Assembly: GCA_947374485.1 (NCBI GenBank)
Contig: CANCCF010000003.1
Span: 1-64,000 of the forward strand
Reading direction: 5' to 3'
Source: Comamonadaceae bacterium
Lineage (GTDB): Bacteria; Pseudomonadota; Gammaproteobacteria; Burkholderiales; Burkholderiaceae_C
DNA length: 64,000 nt
Shown: piece after piece, positions 1 through 8,355 of the stretch
How positions within the stretch are numbered: position 1 is the stretch's first letter
Layout: each line of letters opens with the position of its first letter
Position numbers and translations under genes: made by a program
Notes under the pieces: model-generated
Seen by the model: only the letters and a program-made list of their open reading frames with translations
What the model was told of the DNA's origin: nothing
Database searches by the model: none

Positions 1-2
1 AG

Positions 3-143
3 GCTTCCTTGGAACCGGGCTGGGTGGAGTACGACATCACCAACCCCACCAACGGCCAGGTGCAAACCAAGATGTCGTATGTGCAGGCGGTAGACGGCCT
101 CAGCCTGGGCTGCGGCGTCTACAAGAACCTGGTGGGTGGCTGA
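3..143 (+). CDS. C-terminal end of a Cache-domain protein (partial)
   Basis: Only the last 46 codons and the TGA are present; the start lies left of the window. The frame ends ...SYVQAVDGLSLGCGVYKN followed by LVGG. The pattern 'VEYDITNP..G....K.SYVQAVDGL.LGCGVY' resembles the end of single-Cache (sCache_2-type) sensor domains, which in Comamonadaceae occur as small stand-alone secreted proteins or in chemoreceptors. The stop right after the domain argues for a stand-alone protein. Its neighbour at 180-2411 is convergent. Family assignment is moderate because so little is visible. Confidence 0.5.
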   Translation, partial: ASLEPGWVEYDITNPTNGQVQTKMSYVQAVDGLSLGCGVYKNLVGG

Positions 144-179
144 GGGTCCAGCCTCAGCGGCCTTCAGGTCTACAGGCCT

Positions 180-2411
180 TCAGTTGGGCACGCTGATGCT
201 GCCCGCGCTGATGCTGATGGCATTGGCCAGCGCTGGCGCGTTGCTGATGGCCGGCAGATTGGCCAGCGTGAGGGCCGGTGCCGCACCCGGCACGCCACCA
301 CGCGGCAGGCTGCGCACCACCTGGCTGGGTGCCAGCGGGGCGCCGTTCATCAGGTGCGCCCACAGCATGTCCATGCCCTGGATGAAATAGTAGTGCAACG
401 GCACAAACAGGCTGTCATAGCCCTGCACGCCACCGCCTGCCGCATTGGGAATGAAGGCGTCAAAGTGCTGCGCGTTCATGACCTCAAAGTAGCGCAGCTG
501 GCTGCTGGCACCTTCCATTTGCGCATTGAAGGCGGCATAGGCGCGGGCGGTGTGGTTGACCGGCAGCAGCGTGTCGCTGCGCCCAGCCAGGATAACGGTG
601 GGCCTGGCTTGCAACTTGCCGCTCAGCAGCACCTCGTGCAGGCCTGCCTGCACCCGCTGGCTCTGTGCCAGCGCGTCGCCCGTCAGTGCGGCGCCGCTGA
701 CCGTGTCCACACCGGTCACCAGGTTGCGCAGGCACAGCAGGCCATCCAGCGCGCCGTCCATGCGCGCGCTGGAAGGCGACACGCCCAGGTGGTAGAGCCG
801 GGCGCCGCCCACAGAGTCGTTGTAGACCACATCGCCACCGGTGTTCAGGCCATTGCTGGTGGCATACAGCAGGCTCTGGCTGGCGGCCTGCGGCGCCACG
901 TTGCCACTGCCGTCCACATTGGCCAGGCTGAAGCCGCACACGTTGTCAGCCACTGAGAACCTGCCGTAGGCCGCCACATAGCCATAGGCCACATACACAT
1001 CGGCCAGGCGGTAGTGCGAGGCGTGCAGCGCGTCCTGGTTGGCGTCGGTCCAGCCATAGGCGCGCATGTGCACCAGGGCGCTGTCGGCTTGCTGCGCGGT
1101 GGTGCTGCCCGTGACCAGCCCCTTGTCGGCCAGGCTCTGGCAGCGGTTCGCAGCCACGGTTTGCAACTCCACGCCTGCCACCTGGGTGGTGGCATTGCCC
1201 AGCGGCGCGGTGCCAAAACCCAGCCAGCCCGGGCGTATGCCGTTGGCCGCCTGGGCCAGGCCGGAGAGTGCCGCGCAGGGCTCGTACAGCATGCGGTAAG
1301 TGAAGTAGTCCACCAGCGGCTTGCCCGCGTTGCCGACGGCGCCGCCCGCAAAGTTCACCGTGACGCCTGCCATGCTGGCGGGCTGGGCATTGGGCTCGGA
1401 GACGGCCACGCCGTCGATCAGCCCCTCGCTGTCCTGCTCGGCGGCCTGCAGGGATTCGGCCCCGCCGTTGGAGATGGAAGAGGCAATGACGGTGGTGTTG
1501 GCCGGGGTGATGTTGCGCACCTTCAACGCGGTGAAGGGGCTCACCGTGGCGTATTCGGCGTTCAGGGCCCAGAAGGCAAAACGGATGCTGTCGAGCACAT
1601 TTTTGCCCCAGTCTTTCTCCGGGTTCTGCTGCGAGTGCAGGTGCTTGTAGGCAATGCGGTTGGGCCACGCCGTGTTGAAGGCCGCCAGGGCCGCCGTGCC
1701 CAAGTCGGCGGCAAAGTGCGCCAGGCTGCCTGCGCTGCTGCGCACCACCAGGCGGCCGTCGATGAGGTTGACCCGGTCTGCTGCCAGGTCGTGGTAGCCC
1801 ACGCCCTTGCCCGCGTCGGTATAGGCCACGGCGCAGCCGTGCTTCAGACCCCACTCGCCCGCGCTGCCAATGGCGCCGTACACGCCGCGCGAGCCCGAAG
1901 ACGGGGCGGCCACGATGCAGGGCTGGCTCTTGTCAAAGCTGGCTGGTATCTGCACCAGCAGCACCACGTTTTTGCGGCCCGTGCCGTCATCCGCATAGGC
2001 CAGGTATTCTTTGCCTGCAATCTTGCCCTCGGAGCTGGTGATGCGGCCATCCACCGCGACGTTGGGGCCGTACAGCGTGCCGTAGCCGCCGGCTGCTGTG
2101 ATGTCCAGAACGCCCCGGTAGTTGGTGTAGATGGCGCGCCGGCGCAGTTCGGCCACGGTGGGGTTGGCGGGGTCTGCAATGGCGGGCGCAGCTGCGGCCA
2201 AACCAGTTTTGCCCAGGCCTGCGGTGAGAAGGTCATCGCTGCTGCCGTCGTAGCTGGTGGGGCCCGCGCGCAGCGTAACGCCAGCGGGCAGCGGGTTCCA
2301 GTCGGTTGCGGCGGGGGGCGTGTTGCTGTTGCTGCCGCAGGCGGCCAGCGTTGCCGTGGCCACTGCCGCCACCAGCCATGTGTTGATTGCCTTTGCTGTG
2401 CCACTTGCCAT
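180..2411 (-). CDS. D-(-)-3-hydroxybutyrate oligomer hydrolase, lipoprotein
   Basis: This 743-residue protein resembles the 3HB-oligomer hydrolase family, which hydrolyses soluble oligomers released from polyhydroxybutyrate to 3-hydroxybutyrate. The N-terminus has a short basic region, a hydrophobic stretch and a lipobox (TLAAC, Cys about 25), predicting a lipid-anchored exported protein. The YTNYRGVLD...GGYGTLYGPNV block and the serine-nucleophile region ASSISNGGAESLQAAEQD are typical of the family. Length is close to the usual ~700 residues. It stands alone, convergent with the partial gene to its left and divergent from tapT. Extracytoplasmic location would fit use of extracellular oligomers; some homologues act inside the cell. 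Confidence 0.85.
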   Translation of the reverse strand: MASGTAKAINTWLVAAVATATLAACGSNSNTPPAATDWNPLPAGVTLRAGPTSYDGSSDDLLTAGLGKTGLAAAAPAIADPANPTVAELRRRAIYTNYRGVLDITAAGGYGTLYGPNVAVDGRITSSEGKIAGKEYLAYADDGTGRKNVVLLVQIPASFDKSQPCIVAAPSSGSRGVYGAIGSAGEWGLKHGCAVAYTDAGKGVGYHDLAADRVNLIDGRLVVRSSAGSLAHFAADLGTAALAAFNTAWPNRIAYKHLHSQQNPEKDWGKNVLDSIRFAFWALNAEYATVSPFTALKVRNITPANTTVIASSISNGGAESLQAAEQDSEGLIDGVAVSEPNAQPASMAGVTVNFAGGAVGNAGKPLVDYFTYRMLYEPCAALSGLAQAANGIRPGWLGFGTAPLGNATTQVAGVELQTVAANRCQSLADKGLVTGSTTAQQADSALVHMRAYGWTDANQDALHASHYRLADVYVAYGYVAAYGRFSVADNVCGFSLANVDGSGNVAPQAASQSLLYATSNGLNTGGDVVYNDSVGGARLYHLGVSPSSARMDGALDGLLCLRNLVTGVDTVSGAALTGDALAQSQRVQAGLHEVLLSGKLQARPTVILAGRSDTLLPVNHTARAYAAFNAQMEGASSQLRYFEVMNAQHFDAFIPNAAGGGVQGYDSLFVPLHYYFIQGMDMLWAHLMNGAPLAPSQVVRSLPRGGVPGAAPALTLANLPAISNAPALANAISISAGSISVPN

Positions 2412-2589
2412 GCTGCGCTCCTGGTAGGGCCGGGCGATGGGCCGACCTGGCAGCCACCATAGGGGACGGTGGGTTGCGGCGATTGCGCTTTCGCAAAGCG
2501 GCGCTTGGGGCTTGAAGTTGTGGGGCCGGTGCAGGGATCGCGTCTAATCGGCAGTCCTGTATTGCGGCCCACGCGGCCCTTTTTTGTCT

Positions 2590-3318
2590 ATGACCCACGC
2601 CGTCTCCCGCCTGCGCACCGCCCGCCTGGCGCGCAGTGCCAAGCCCTTCATTGCCCGGGGTTCGCGCGCGCCGCGCTGCCCGGGCTGCCGCGTGATCTTC
2701 AGCCACTGCCTGTGCGCGCTGCGCCCGCGCGTGGCCACAGAGGCGGGCATGTGCCTGATCATGTGTGACATCGAGCCGCTCAAGCCCAGCAACACCGGCT
2801 GGCTGATTGCCGACGTGGTGGCCGACACCATGGCCTTTGGCTGGGCCCGCACCGCCGTGGACCCGCAGCTGCTGGCCCTGCTGGCCGACCCGCAGTGGCA
2901 GCCCTGCGTGGTCTTCCCCGGCGAATTTGCACCGCCCGGACGCGAAGTGGTGAGCAGCCTGCAGCCCATCACAGGCAAGCGCCCGCTGTTCATTTTGCTG
3001 GACGCCACCTGGAGCGAGGCCTGCAAGATGTTCCGCAAAAGCCCCTATTTGAACCACCTGCCGGTGCTGAGCTTTTTGCCCGAACAACTCTCACGCTACC
3101 GGCTGCGCCGCTCCAAGCGCGACGACCACTTGTGCACCTCGGAGGTGGGCGCGCTGTGCCTGGCGCTGGCCGGTGAACAGCACGCCGCCGACACGCTGGA
3201 CGCCTACCTGGAGGTGTTCAGCGGCCACTACCTCAACGCCAAGCGCTCGGTGCCACCGGACTGGGAGGACGCGGCGCACCAGCGCCTGCGCGCGCTCTCC
3301 ACTGTGGCTGCCAGCTAA
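2590..3318 (+). CDS. tapT: tRNA-uridine aminocarboxypropyltransferase (DTW domain)
   Basis: Member of the DTW-domain family (E. coli YfiP/TapT), which transfers the aminocarboxypropyl group of SAM to uridine in the tRNA variable loop (acp3U47). Visible hallmarks are the N-terminal Cys cluster (CPGCRVIFSHCLC), the EPLKPSNTGWLIADVV block, the LDATWSEACKMFRKSPYL block containing the DTW-type motif (here ATW), and the C-terminal YRLR...CTSEVGAL. The ATG at 2590 is preferred because it aligns with the start of E. coli TapT; an in-frame TTG at 2584 would add two residues. Its 3' end overlaps the convergent gene by about 4 nt. Confidence 0.9.
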   Translation: MTHAVSRLRTARLARSAKPFIARGSRAPRCPGCRVIFSHCLCALRPRVATEAGMCLIMCDIEPLKPSNTGWLIADVVADTMAFGWARTAVDPQLLALLADPQWQPCVVFPGEFAPPGREVVSSLQPITGKRPLFILLDATWSEACKMFRKSPYLNHLPVLSFLPEQLSRYRLRRSKRDDHLCTSEVGALCLALAGEQHAADTLDAYLEVFSGHYLNAKRSVPPDWEDAAHQRLRALSTVAAS

Positions 3319-4256
3319 AAAACAGGGTGGCGCCAGGCCCAGGCCAGGCCGTACAGGGCCAGCAGCAAGAGCACCAGATGCGCCCAGCTCCACAGCAGGT
3401 AGCGGCGCTGCAGCTGGGGCTGTGCCAGGTTGCTGATCAAAAACAGCTGGCCATTGGCCGGGCGGCTGACGATATGGGTTTCGGGCTGCATCTGCAGGTC
3501 GCGGCGCATGCGCAGCACCTCGGCCATGGCGTCCTGGCGCACACGGTCCCATTCGGCGGGACTCAGTACGCCATCGCGGTCGCTGTCGTAGCGGGCCAGC
3601 AGGCGCGGCATGTCACGCTTCCATTCGCCCAGCAGCTCGCTGAGCGCACCCCGGGTGTCAAAGGCCTCGGTGCCCGCGCCCAGTGTGCGGAAGTGCCCGA
3701 CCACGCGCAGGCGGTCTTCGCGGATCAAGAGCCACTCGGTGTAGCGCCTGCCCTGGTCGGTCCAGCGGTCCTCGTGGCGGGTGAATATCTCGGCCGATTC
3801 GGGCTGCACCACGCATTCACCCGTGCGGTCCTGCAGCATGAAGGAGGTGCTGCTCTCGCCCTTGTCCAGGGTGCGCCATTCGTCATCGCGTTCCTCTTCA
3901 ACCCGGTAGCGGTACCACAGGCAGGCGCGCGCACGCAGCGGGCTCATCAGCGGCGGCTGGCCAAAGGGCTGGCCACGTCCGGCCAGTTCCACCTGGCCCT
4001 GGGCGGCAGCGGCCACGGTGGAGGTGGGTGTGTTGCGCAGGGTGCGCAGCCGATACAGGGCTGAGAGCCAGGTGCACATGCTCACCAGCGCAATCAGGCC
4101 CAGGCAAGCAAGCCAGGCGTTGCGCGTGCGCATTTGCAGGGCCACCACCAGGAGCACGACCTGGGCGCCGGAGGTGACGAGGTCGGCATAGCTGCGCCGC
4201 AGCCACTCCTGCGCGGTGGGGATGAGCTCGTCGATGCCGATAGTGAAGAACTGCAC
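3315..4256 (-). CDS. GIDE-domain membrane protein with an EF-hand insert
   Basis: 313 residues with N-terminal (about 30-70) and C-terminal (about 285-305) hydrophobic segments. The middle, LMSPLRARACLWYRYRVEE...STSFMLQDRTGECVVQPE, matches the GIDE (E3-ubiquitin-ligase-like) domain found in bacteria next to LemA. No RING finger is visible, so ubiquitin-ligase names should not be transferred. A calcium-binding-loop-like EF-hand, DSDRDGVLSPAE, lies at about residues 215-226. The start codon is GTG. It lies 28 nt downstream of lemA on the same strand, suggesting an operon; LemA-GIDE pairs are common, but their role is not established. Confidence 0.7.
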   Translation of the reverse strand: MQFFTIGIDELIPTAQEWLRRSYADLVTSGAQVVLLVVALQMRTRNAWLACLGLIALVSMCTWLSALYRLRTLRNTPTSTVAAAAQGQVELAGRGQPFGQPPLMSPLRARACLWYRYRVEEERDDEWRTLDKGESSTSFMLQDRTGECVVQPESAEIFTRHEDRWTDQGRRYTEWLLIREDRLRVVGHFRTLGAGTEAFDTRGALSELLGEWKRDMPRLLARYDSDRDGVLSPAEWDRVRQDAMAEVLRMRRDLQMQPETHIVSRPANGQLFLISNLAQPQLQRRYLLWSWAHLVLLLLALYGLAWAWRHPVF

Positions 4257-4284
4257 TGGCGCCCTGCCCTGTGGCCGCGCCGGC

Positions 4285-4854
4285 CTAGCGCCCGAAGAGC
4301 TGTTTCATGTCCACATCGGCCGTCTCTTGTGCGCCGAACTCCAGCATGGGCTTGGGTCCAAAACGGAACAGCCCCGCCAGCACACTGCCAGGAAACAGTT
4401 CGATCTGGGTGTTGTTGATGTTCACGGCGTCGTTGTAGAACTCGCGCCGATCAGCAATGCCGTTTTCCAGCGCGCTGATGCGCTGCTGCAGCTGCATGAA
4501 GTTCTCGTTGGCCTTGAGCTCGGGGTAGGCCTCGGCCACCGCAAAGATGCGGCCCAGGCCGGCCCGCAATGCGCCTTCGGCCTGGCCCAGCGCCAGCATG
4601 TCGCCGCGCTGGCCAGCCGTCTGCACCAAGGCGCGCGCCTGGATCACGTTTTGCAGCGTGGTCTGCTCGAACTGCTGGTACTGCTTGCACACCTCCACCA
4701 GCTTGGGCAGCTCGTCGTGGCGCTGCTTTTGCAGCACCTCCATATTGGCCCAGGCTTTGGCCACCGCGTTTTTCACCGTCACCAGCTGGTTGTACAGCCC
4801 CACGCCATACACCAGGGCGACGGCCAGCAGGCCCAGAACAAGGTACTGCGACAT
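4285..4854 (-). CDS. LemA family protein
   Basis: 189-residue LemA-family protein with a single N-terminal membrane anchor (residues 3-19) and a helical body. Typical LemA features are the YNQLV..KNAVAKAWANMEVLQKQRHDELPKL region and the AYPELKANENFMQLQQRI region. LemA proteins are membrane-anchored helical bundles of unclear molecular function. It appears to be the first gene of a two-gene unit with the GIDE-domain protein. Confidence 0.9.
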   Translation of the reverse strand: MSQYLVLGLLAVALVYGVGLYNQLVTVKNAVAKAWANMEVLQKQRHDELPKLVEVCKQYQQFEQTTLQNVIQARALVQTAGQRGDMLALGQAEGALRAGLGRIFAVAEAYPELKANENFMQLQQRISALENGIADRREFYNDAVNINNTQIELFPGSVLAGLFRFGPKPMLEFGAQETADVDMKQLFGR

Positions 4855-4939
4855 GGAAATCCTTTATGTTGGCGGTTGGCAAACCGGTGCCTGGATGGTA
4901 CTGCCAGGAGCACAGCACGGCGCGCGGTAAAATACACCT

Positions 4940-5146
4940 ATGAGCAAGCCAGTTAGCAAGACGACCATGTTGGACGATGGTCTTCGTTACAAGTCCAAGG
5001 TGGGTGGGTCGCCCTTTGCAGCACCACCGTTTTCCGGCAATTCGACCATGTCGTGCTTTCTGTGCGGCAAGCACCGGCCCCGCTCCGAAATGGTCACGCG
5101 CAAGCTGATCGGCAAGTCGCAGGCGGTGTGTTCGCCCAAGTGCTAG
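4940..5146 (+). CDS. Small Cys-rich conserved hypothetical protein
   Basis: A 68-residue basic protein with a clear paired-Cys pattern near its end: CFLCGK followed about 25 residues later by CSPKC. This could bind one zinc ion as a small zinc ribbon or knuckle. No family name is recognised. It starts 85 nt upstream of, and divergent from, lemA. Codon use and GC match neighbouring genes, and the ORF is not antisense to another gene, which supports it being real. Confidence 0.6.
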   Translation: MSKPVSKTTMLDDGLRYKSKVGGSPFAAPPFSGNSTMSCFLCGKHRPRSEMVTRKLIGKSQAVCSPKC

Positions 5147-5203
5147 GGGCCTCTGGCAGGCGCCTGGCTTGCGTTTCAGGCATTGCGCCTTAGCGCCTGC
5201 ATC

Positions 5204-5644
5204 TCAAGGCTTGGGCCTGAGCGGCGCCAGCACCGGCATGGCGACAAAGTCGGGCAAGCTGGCCAGTTCGTCGCGGTGCAGCCGTGCCATTTTTGCCACC
5301 TGTTTTTCACCCTTGGCCGTGAGGTGCACCTCGACCTGCCGTGCATCGCTGGCACTGGCCACGCGCCGCACCAGGCCCAAGGCCTCACAACGGCTCACCA
5401 GTGCCACCACGCCGTGGTGCTTGGCCTGCAGGCGCTCGGCCAGCTCGGTGATGCTGGCCCACTGCCGTCCCGGAAAGCCCTTGGTCTGCAGCAGCAGCTG
5501 GTACTGCAGCGGCGTAATGCCCTGGGCATTGCAGGCGTCTTCGCTGAAGCGCAGGAAGCAGCGCAGCCGGTAGCGAAATTCTGCCAGCGCCTCGAAGTCG
5601 GCCTTGGCCAGGGCGGTGGTGTCAGGGGTCTTTGTGGTTGCCAT
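5204..5644 (-). CDS. MarR family winged-helix transcriptional regulator
   Basis: 146 residues with the MarR layout: N-terminal dimerisation helix (FRYRLRCFLRFSEDACNAQG), winged-helix core (ITELAERLQAKHHGVVALVSRCEALGLVRR), wing with the conserved SASDARQVEVHLT block, and a C-terminal helix. The ATG at 5644 is chosen because upstream in-frame sequence belongs to nnrS read in another frame and lacks MarR-like sequence. It lies 35 nt downstream of nnrS on the same strand, so it may be the last gene of the NO-response operon. Ligand and targets are unknown. Confidence 0.85.
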   Translation of the reverse strand: MATTKTPDTTALAKADFEALAEFRYRLRCFLRFSEDACNAQGITPLQYQLLLQTKGFPGRQWASITELAERLQAKHHGVVALVSRCEALGLVRRVASASDARQVEVHLTAKGEKQVAKMARLHRDELASLPDFVAMPVLAPLRPKP

Positions 5645-5679
5645 GGGCGCGCCCAAATACCTGCATTGTGAGGGGCAAG

Positions 5680-6885
5680 CTAGCCCGGCAGCCCGTCGCC
5701 GCGCGCGCGGCTGAGGATGGGCCAATAGGCTACCGTGTACACGCCAAACCCGGCAGACCATAAGAGCGCCGAGAACAGCACCGCGCTGGCCAGGAACTGC
5801 GGCGCCAAGATCGGCACGGCCACGCGCAGCAGTGCGGCCAGACCAATGAGCGCATAGCAGACCCGCTCGGTGCGCCCGGCCCGCAGGGCACGCCCGGTGT
5901 GGCCGAGCGCGGTGCGCGTCACCATGCCCATCACCATGCAGCCGATGGCACCGGCGGTGAGCGCATGGGTGGCCGCGGACTGCGGCACCCAGCCCAGCTC
6001 GGCACAGGCCCGCAGCAGCAGGTGCACGGGGATCCAGGCATAGGCCATGTGCAGCACCCACACCAAGGGGTGGTGCAAGGTTTTCCAGGGCTGCCAGCGC
6101 AGCCAGCGCGCCAGATGGGCAGCGGCTGCAGCCAGGGCCAGCAGCGCCAGCGGCAGGCCACCCAGATGCAGTGGCCTTTCAACCATGTCAGCAAAGAGAA
6201 GCGCGAGCACCAGCCCGAGGGCCAGCTTTTCCAGTGGAGGCACACGCACGGCGCGGGCACCGGGCACGCCGTTGTTGGTGAACATGGGCACCACGCGCCC
6301 GGCCATTACGCACAGCACGAACAGCATCACATCCAGTGCCAGCCCGATTCCCGCCCAGCCCGGAACGTTTGCCACGCCGAGTGCGCTCAGGTGCACCACG
6401 CCTTCGGCCAGGCCCATGAGCAGCAGCAAGGCGACGAAGAAATAGTTGCGCCGGTTGCGCCCCTTGTAAAAGGCCACGCCCAGTGCAGCGGCCGCCGCCA
6501 GCGGAAACGCCACGTTGACCAGCATGGCCGCCCAGCCCCAGGGCGTGAGCACCAGCACGCGCCCTGCGACCCACAGGGCAGCCAGCGCCGCCAGCGGCAC
6601 GCCGGTGGGTGTGGCCTGACCCGACCAATTGCGCCCGGCAGTAAACAAAAAGCCCACCAGCACCGCCAAGCCAAAACCAAACAGCATTTCGTGCGCATGC
6701 CATATCGGGCCCTGCAGAAAGGCGTGGCCCAGCAGGCCGGCGAACTGCAGCGCCCACAGCGCAATCGACAGGGCGGCAAAGGCGCTGGCCAGCAGGTAGA
6801 AGGGTCGAAAGCCCAGCGCCCACAGGGCAAAGGCAGGCGGCTGGCCCGGGCGGGGTGCTTCGCGGATGGAGATCAGGGTGGCCAT
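5680..6885 (-). CDS. nnrS: NnrS family heme/copper membrane protein
   Basis: 401-residue polytopic protein with about 12 hydrophobic segments and NnrS hallmarks: FALWALGFRPFYLLASAFA near the N-terminus, WHAHEMLFGFG, GRVVPMFTNNG and a GHTGR motif near residue 330. NnrS is a heme- and copper-containing membrane protein that protects against nitrosative stress in several proteobacteria. It is the third gene after ytfE and ccoG (30 nt gap) and probably shares the NsrR-controlled promoter at 9115-9164. Confidence 0.9.
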   Translation of the reverse strand: MATLISIREAPRPGQPPAFALWALGFRPFYLLASAFAALSIALWALQFAGLLGHAFLQGPIWHAHEMLFGFGLAVLVGFLFTAGRNWSGQATPTGVPLAALAALWVAGRVLVLTPWGWAAMLVNVAFPLAAAAALGVAFYKGRNRRNYFFVALLLLMGLAEGVVHLSALGVANVPGWAGIGLALDVMLFVLCVMAGRVVPMFTNNGVPGARAVRVPPLEKLALGLVLALLFADMVERPLHLGGLPLALLALAAAAAHLARWLRWQPWKTLHHPLVWVLHMAYAWIPVHLLLRACAELGWVPQSAATHALTAGAIGCMVMGMVTRTALGHTGRALRAGRTERVCYALIGLAALLRVAVPILAPQFLASAVLFSALLWSAGFGVYTVAYWPILSRARGDGLPG

Positions 6886-6915
6886 GGTGGATGGGTGTTT
6901 TGCAATCGGAGGCCG

Positions 6916-8355
6916 CTAACGCGGTACGTAAAAGGTGGATTTTTCGTCGGTGTACACAGTGCGGCCATCGACCTCGGTCTGCACGTGGAAGTGGATGGGC
7001 AGCGTCTGGCCACGCAGGTCTTGCGCGGCTTCTGCGCCCAGGTGCAAACGCAGGATGAGCGAGCCAATGCCGGTGGCTTCCACGGAGATCTCAGGGTCGG
7101 TCACCACTTGCAACCCGGGCAGGCCCTGCACGCTGGCACTGAAGCGCTGCGGCTGTTCGCGCCCGTTCATCACCTGCAGGCGGTAGACGTTCTCGATGGC
7201 ACCGCGCTCCACCTCGCGTGCCAGCGTGCTGCGGTCTTTCATCACATCCACCGAGAAGCCCTTGCGCATGGACAGGCTGCCCGCAAAAGCGGCGCCCACC
7301 AGGAGCAACAGCGCGCCATATATCCAGACCCGGGGGCGGCCCACGCGTTGCAGCATTTGCGGCCGCGTCAACTGTTGCGCCATGCCATGGCCTGATGAGT
7401 AGCGGATCAGGCCCTTGGGGTAGTCCATCTTTTCCATCACCTGGTCGCACACGTCGATGCAGGCGGCGCAGGCGATGCACTCGTTTTGCAAACCGTTGCG
7501 GATGTCGATGCCGGTGGGGCAGACTTGCACGCACAGGGTGCAGTCGATGCAGTCGCCGAGACCCAAGGCCTTGGGGTCGGCGCGGCGGGCGCGCCCGCCG
7601 CGGGCCTCGCCACGTGCCGCGTCATAGGCGATGACCAGCGAGTCCATGTCGATCAGTGCGCTTTGAAACCGGGCGTAGGGGCACATGGTCTTGCAGACCT
7701 GCTCGCGCATGAAGCCGGCATTGCCGTAGGTGGCGAAGGCGTAAAACAGAATCCAGAACCATTCCCAGGGTGACAGTGCCCACAGCCACAGCCCGGCGCT
7801 CAAGCCGCGGATGGGCGTGAAGTAGCCCACAAAACTCAGGCCGGTGAGCAGGGCAATGGCAATCCAGCCGCCCTGCTTGGCGGCCTTGCGCATGAGCTTG
7901 TTGACGCTCCAGGGCGCGGCATCCAGGCGCATGCGGGCCTGGCGGTCGCCCTCGGTATGGCGCTCCACCCACATGAAGATTTCGGTGTACACGGTTTGCG
8001 GGCAGGCATAGCCGCACCACATGCGCCCGGCGATGGCCGTCACAAAAAACAGCAGCAGGGCGGCCAGGATCAGCAGCGCGGCCAGGTAAATAAAGTCCTG
8101 CGGATGCAGCACCAGGCCGAGTACATAAAAGCGCCGCTCCGACAGGTCAAACAGCACGGCCTGGCGGCCGTTCCATTGCAGCCAGGGCGTGCCATAAAAC
8201 ACCGCTTGTGTGAGCCAGACCATGGCCCAGCGCCAGCGCGCAAACCAGCCCGCCACCGAGCGCGAATAGACCTTGGGCGTTTTTTCGTAGAGCGAGACCA
8301 TGCCCGCTGCATCGACCGGCTGCAGCTCGATGGGGATGACTTTTTTAGCCGCCAC
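6916..8355 (-). CDS. ccoG: Cytochrome c oxidase accessory protein CcoG (FixG/RdxA type)
   Basis: CcoG is a membrane Fe-S protein that reduces copper for cbb3-oxidase assembly. Visible are several TM segments, the GRMWCGYACPQTVYTEIFMW motif, two [4Fe-4S] motifs (CIDCTLCVQVCP and CIACAACIDVC), and the C-terminal extracytoplasmic Ig-like region. A GTG at 8355, overlapping the end of ytfE by 11 nt, gives 479 residues, the usual family length; the next in-frame ATG (8301) would remove conserved N-terminal sequence. Placement between ytfE and nnrS under NsrR sites, rather than next to ccoNOP, suggests a nitrosative-stress role or a second copy. Confidence 0.87.
   Translation of the reverse strand: MAAKKVIPIELQPVDAAGMVSLYEKTPKVYSRSVAGWFARWRWAMVWLTQAVFYGTPWLQWNGRQAVLFDLSERRFYVLGLVLHPQDFIYLAALLILAALLLFFVTAIAGRMWCGYACPQTVYTEIFMWVERHTEGDRQARMRLDAAPWSVNKLMRKAAKQGGWIAIALLTGLSFVGYFTPIRGLSAGLWLWALSPWEWFWILFYAFATYGNAGFMREQVCKTMCPYARFQSALIDMDSLVIAYDAARGEARGGRARRADPKALGLGDCIDCTLCVQVCPTGIDIRNGLQNECIACAACIDVCDQVMEKMDYPKGLIRYSSGHGMAQQLTRPQMLQRVGRPRVWIYGALLLLVGAAFAGSLSMRKGFSVDVMKDRSTLAREVERGAIENVYRLQVMNGREQPQRFSASVQGLPGLQVVTDPEISVEATGIGSLILRLHLGAEAAQDLRGQTLPIHFHVQTEVDGRTVYTDEKSTFYVPR

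Noticed and set aside
1014..2462. A 482-codon plus-strand frame opposite the PHB-oligomer hydrolase
   Set aside because: His/Gln/Arg-rich composition typical of antisense translation; the minus-strand gene has a lipobox and family motifs.
3315..4256. Annotation as an E3 ubiquitin ligase
   Set aside because: Only the GIDE-like region is present; no RING finger Cys/His pattern is visible and bacteria lack the pathway.
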